DNA from: an uncultured Pseudomonadota bacterium
GTDB taxonomy: Bacteria > Myxococcota_A > UBA9042 > CAIXZC01
Length of the DNA: 6,617 bases
Assembly: GCA_937884235.1 (NCBI GenBank)
Contig: CALGBT010000739.1
Span: 1 to 6,617 of the forward strand
Direction of reading: 5' to 3'
This document shows, one piece after another, positions 6,380 through 6,617 of the stretch. The notes beneath the pieces are model-generated. The model was not told where the DNA came from. It did not search any database and saw only the letters and a list, made by a program, of their open reading frames with translations. The first letter of the stretch is position 1. Each line of letters opens with the position of its first letter. The translations under genes and the position numbers were made by a program.

Positions 6380-6384
6380 CCTCC
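6380..6384 (-). promoter_or_regulatory. Ribosome binding site that fixes the start of the six-repeat lipoprotein
   Basis: On the minus strand GGAGG at 6384-6380 is followed by seven bases and then ATG 6372. This selects 6372 over the longer open frame reaching 6543, whose extra 57 codons run through the hairpin-rich spacer and would bury the signal peptide. Confidence 0.8.
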
Positions 6385-6440
6385 GTTAAACGCAGCATCG
6401 CGCATTTTGACTGGTTGTGGAAGTTGCAAGGGGTGTGCCA

Positions 6441-6573
6441 GGGCGGCGGAGCCGCCCGTTCGCAGGGCCTTCGGCCCGTTAACAGCCGCCAACATGGCGA
6501 GCACATCCACATGTGCGCACTTCCTACACAGTCCACGCTTCATTAACGGCGCCCATCGGGCGCCTGCGAACGG
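6441..6573. repeat. Structured intergenic repeat element with nested hairpins and a split inverted repeat
   Basis: Three GC-rich hairpins lie here: GGGCGGC/GCCGCCC (6441-6457, loop 3), GGGCC/GGCCC (6465-6477, loop 3) and GGCGCCC/GGGCGCC (6548-6564, loop 3). In addition CCGTTCGCAGG (6456-6466) is the exact reverse complement of CCTGCGAACGG (6563-6573), and CCGTTAA (6476-6482) of TTAACGG (6543-6549). The two arms thus share the same outer and inner sequence around different small hairpins, enclosing a 60-base non-repeated centre. This resembles REP- or MITE-like intergenic repeats, with no transposase visible. It lies upstream of the six-repeat gene. Confidence 0.6.
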
Positions 6574-6617
6574 GAGCGCAGCGACCTGCGAACGGGAGCG
6601 CAGCGACCTGCGAACGG
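6563..6617. repeat. 22-bp tandem direct repeat, cut by the right edge
   Basis: A 22-base unit beginning CCTGCGAACGG occurs identically at 6563-6584 and 6585-6606, and its first 11 bases recur at 6607-6617 where the window ends. The copies are perfect and directly abutting, so this is a simple tandem array and not a spaced one. The first half of the unit equals the right arm of the neighbouring inverted repeat, which suggests the array grew by duplication from that element. The true copy number is unknown. Confidence 0.8.

Noticed and set aside
6373..6543. Upstream extension of the six-repeat lipoprotein to 6543
   Set aside because: The extra 57 codons read through hairpins and inverted repeats and displace a clean signal peptide. 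ATG 6372 has a GGAGG seven bases upstream.
6563..6617. CRISPR array
   Set aside because: The 22-bp copies abut directly with no spacers, only about 2.5 copies are visible, and no cas genes are present.

Overview
This window carries four genes, and each encodes a predicted secreted lipoprotein: a hydrophobic signal peptide ending at a lipobox cysteine, followed by a low-complexity Asp/Glu/Ser/Pro-rich linker. Two of them continue into very long, disulfide-rich tandem repeat arrays. High GC, GGAG-type ribosome binding sites, a MopE-like CDGLDNDCDGEVDE motif, a 'Myxococcus cysteine-rich' (DUF4215-type) repeat and CDDGNPCTDDSCD-type arrays together point to a Gram-negative bacterium of the Myxococcota / former Deltaproteobacteria type. 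That assignment is inference from protein style; there is no rRNA or marker gene here.

Layout. 1-278 (minus): 5' part of a small lipoprotein gene that runs off the left edge. 279-433: divergent intergenic region with a plausible extended -10 promoter for the rightward gene. 434-3544 (plus): a 1036-residue giant Cys-rich lipoprotein. It has an N-terminal Cys-rich region, a MopE-like motif, about 21 alternating Cys/Asp-rich half-repeats, a DUF4215-type repeat and a Trp-rich C-terminal domain. Its frame is interrupted by TAA at 3542-3544, but the same frame stays open and looks coding for 34 more codons, to TGA at 3647-3649, eight bases before the convergent neighbour. 3658-4470 (minus): a 270-residue lipoprotein with a C-terminal domain resembling DUF6438. 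4471-4746: a spacer with short hairpins and no convincing gene. 4747-6372 (minus): a 541-residue lipoprotein with six tandem ~77-residue repeats of 12 or more cysteines each. 6385-6617: a spacer with nested GC-rich hairpins, a split inverted repeat, and a 22-bp direct repeat cut by the right edge.

There are no enzymes, transporters or mobile-element genes. The window reads as a cluster of cell-surface (probably outer-membrane-anchored) lipoproteins. Whether they act together is not shown by the sequence. The most notable points are the in-frame stop near the end of the giant gene, the modular design of the two repeat arrays, and the structured repeat element at the right end.
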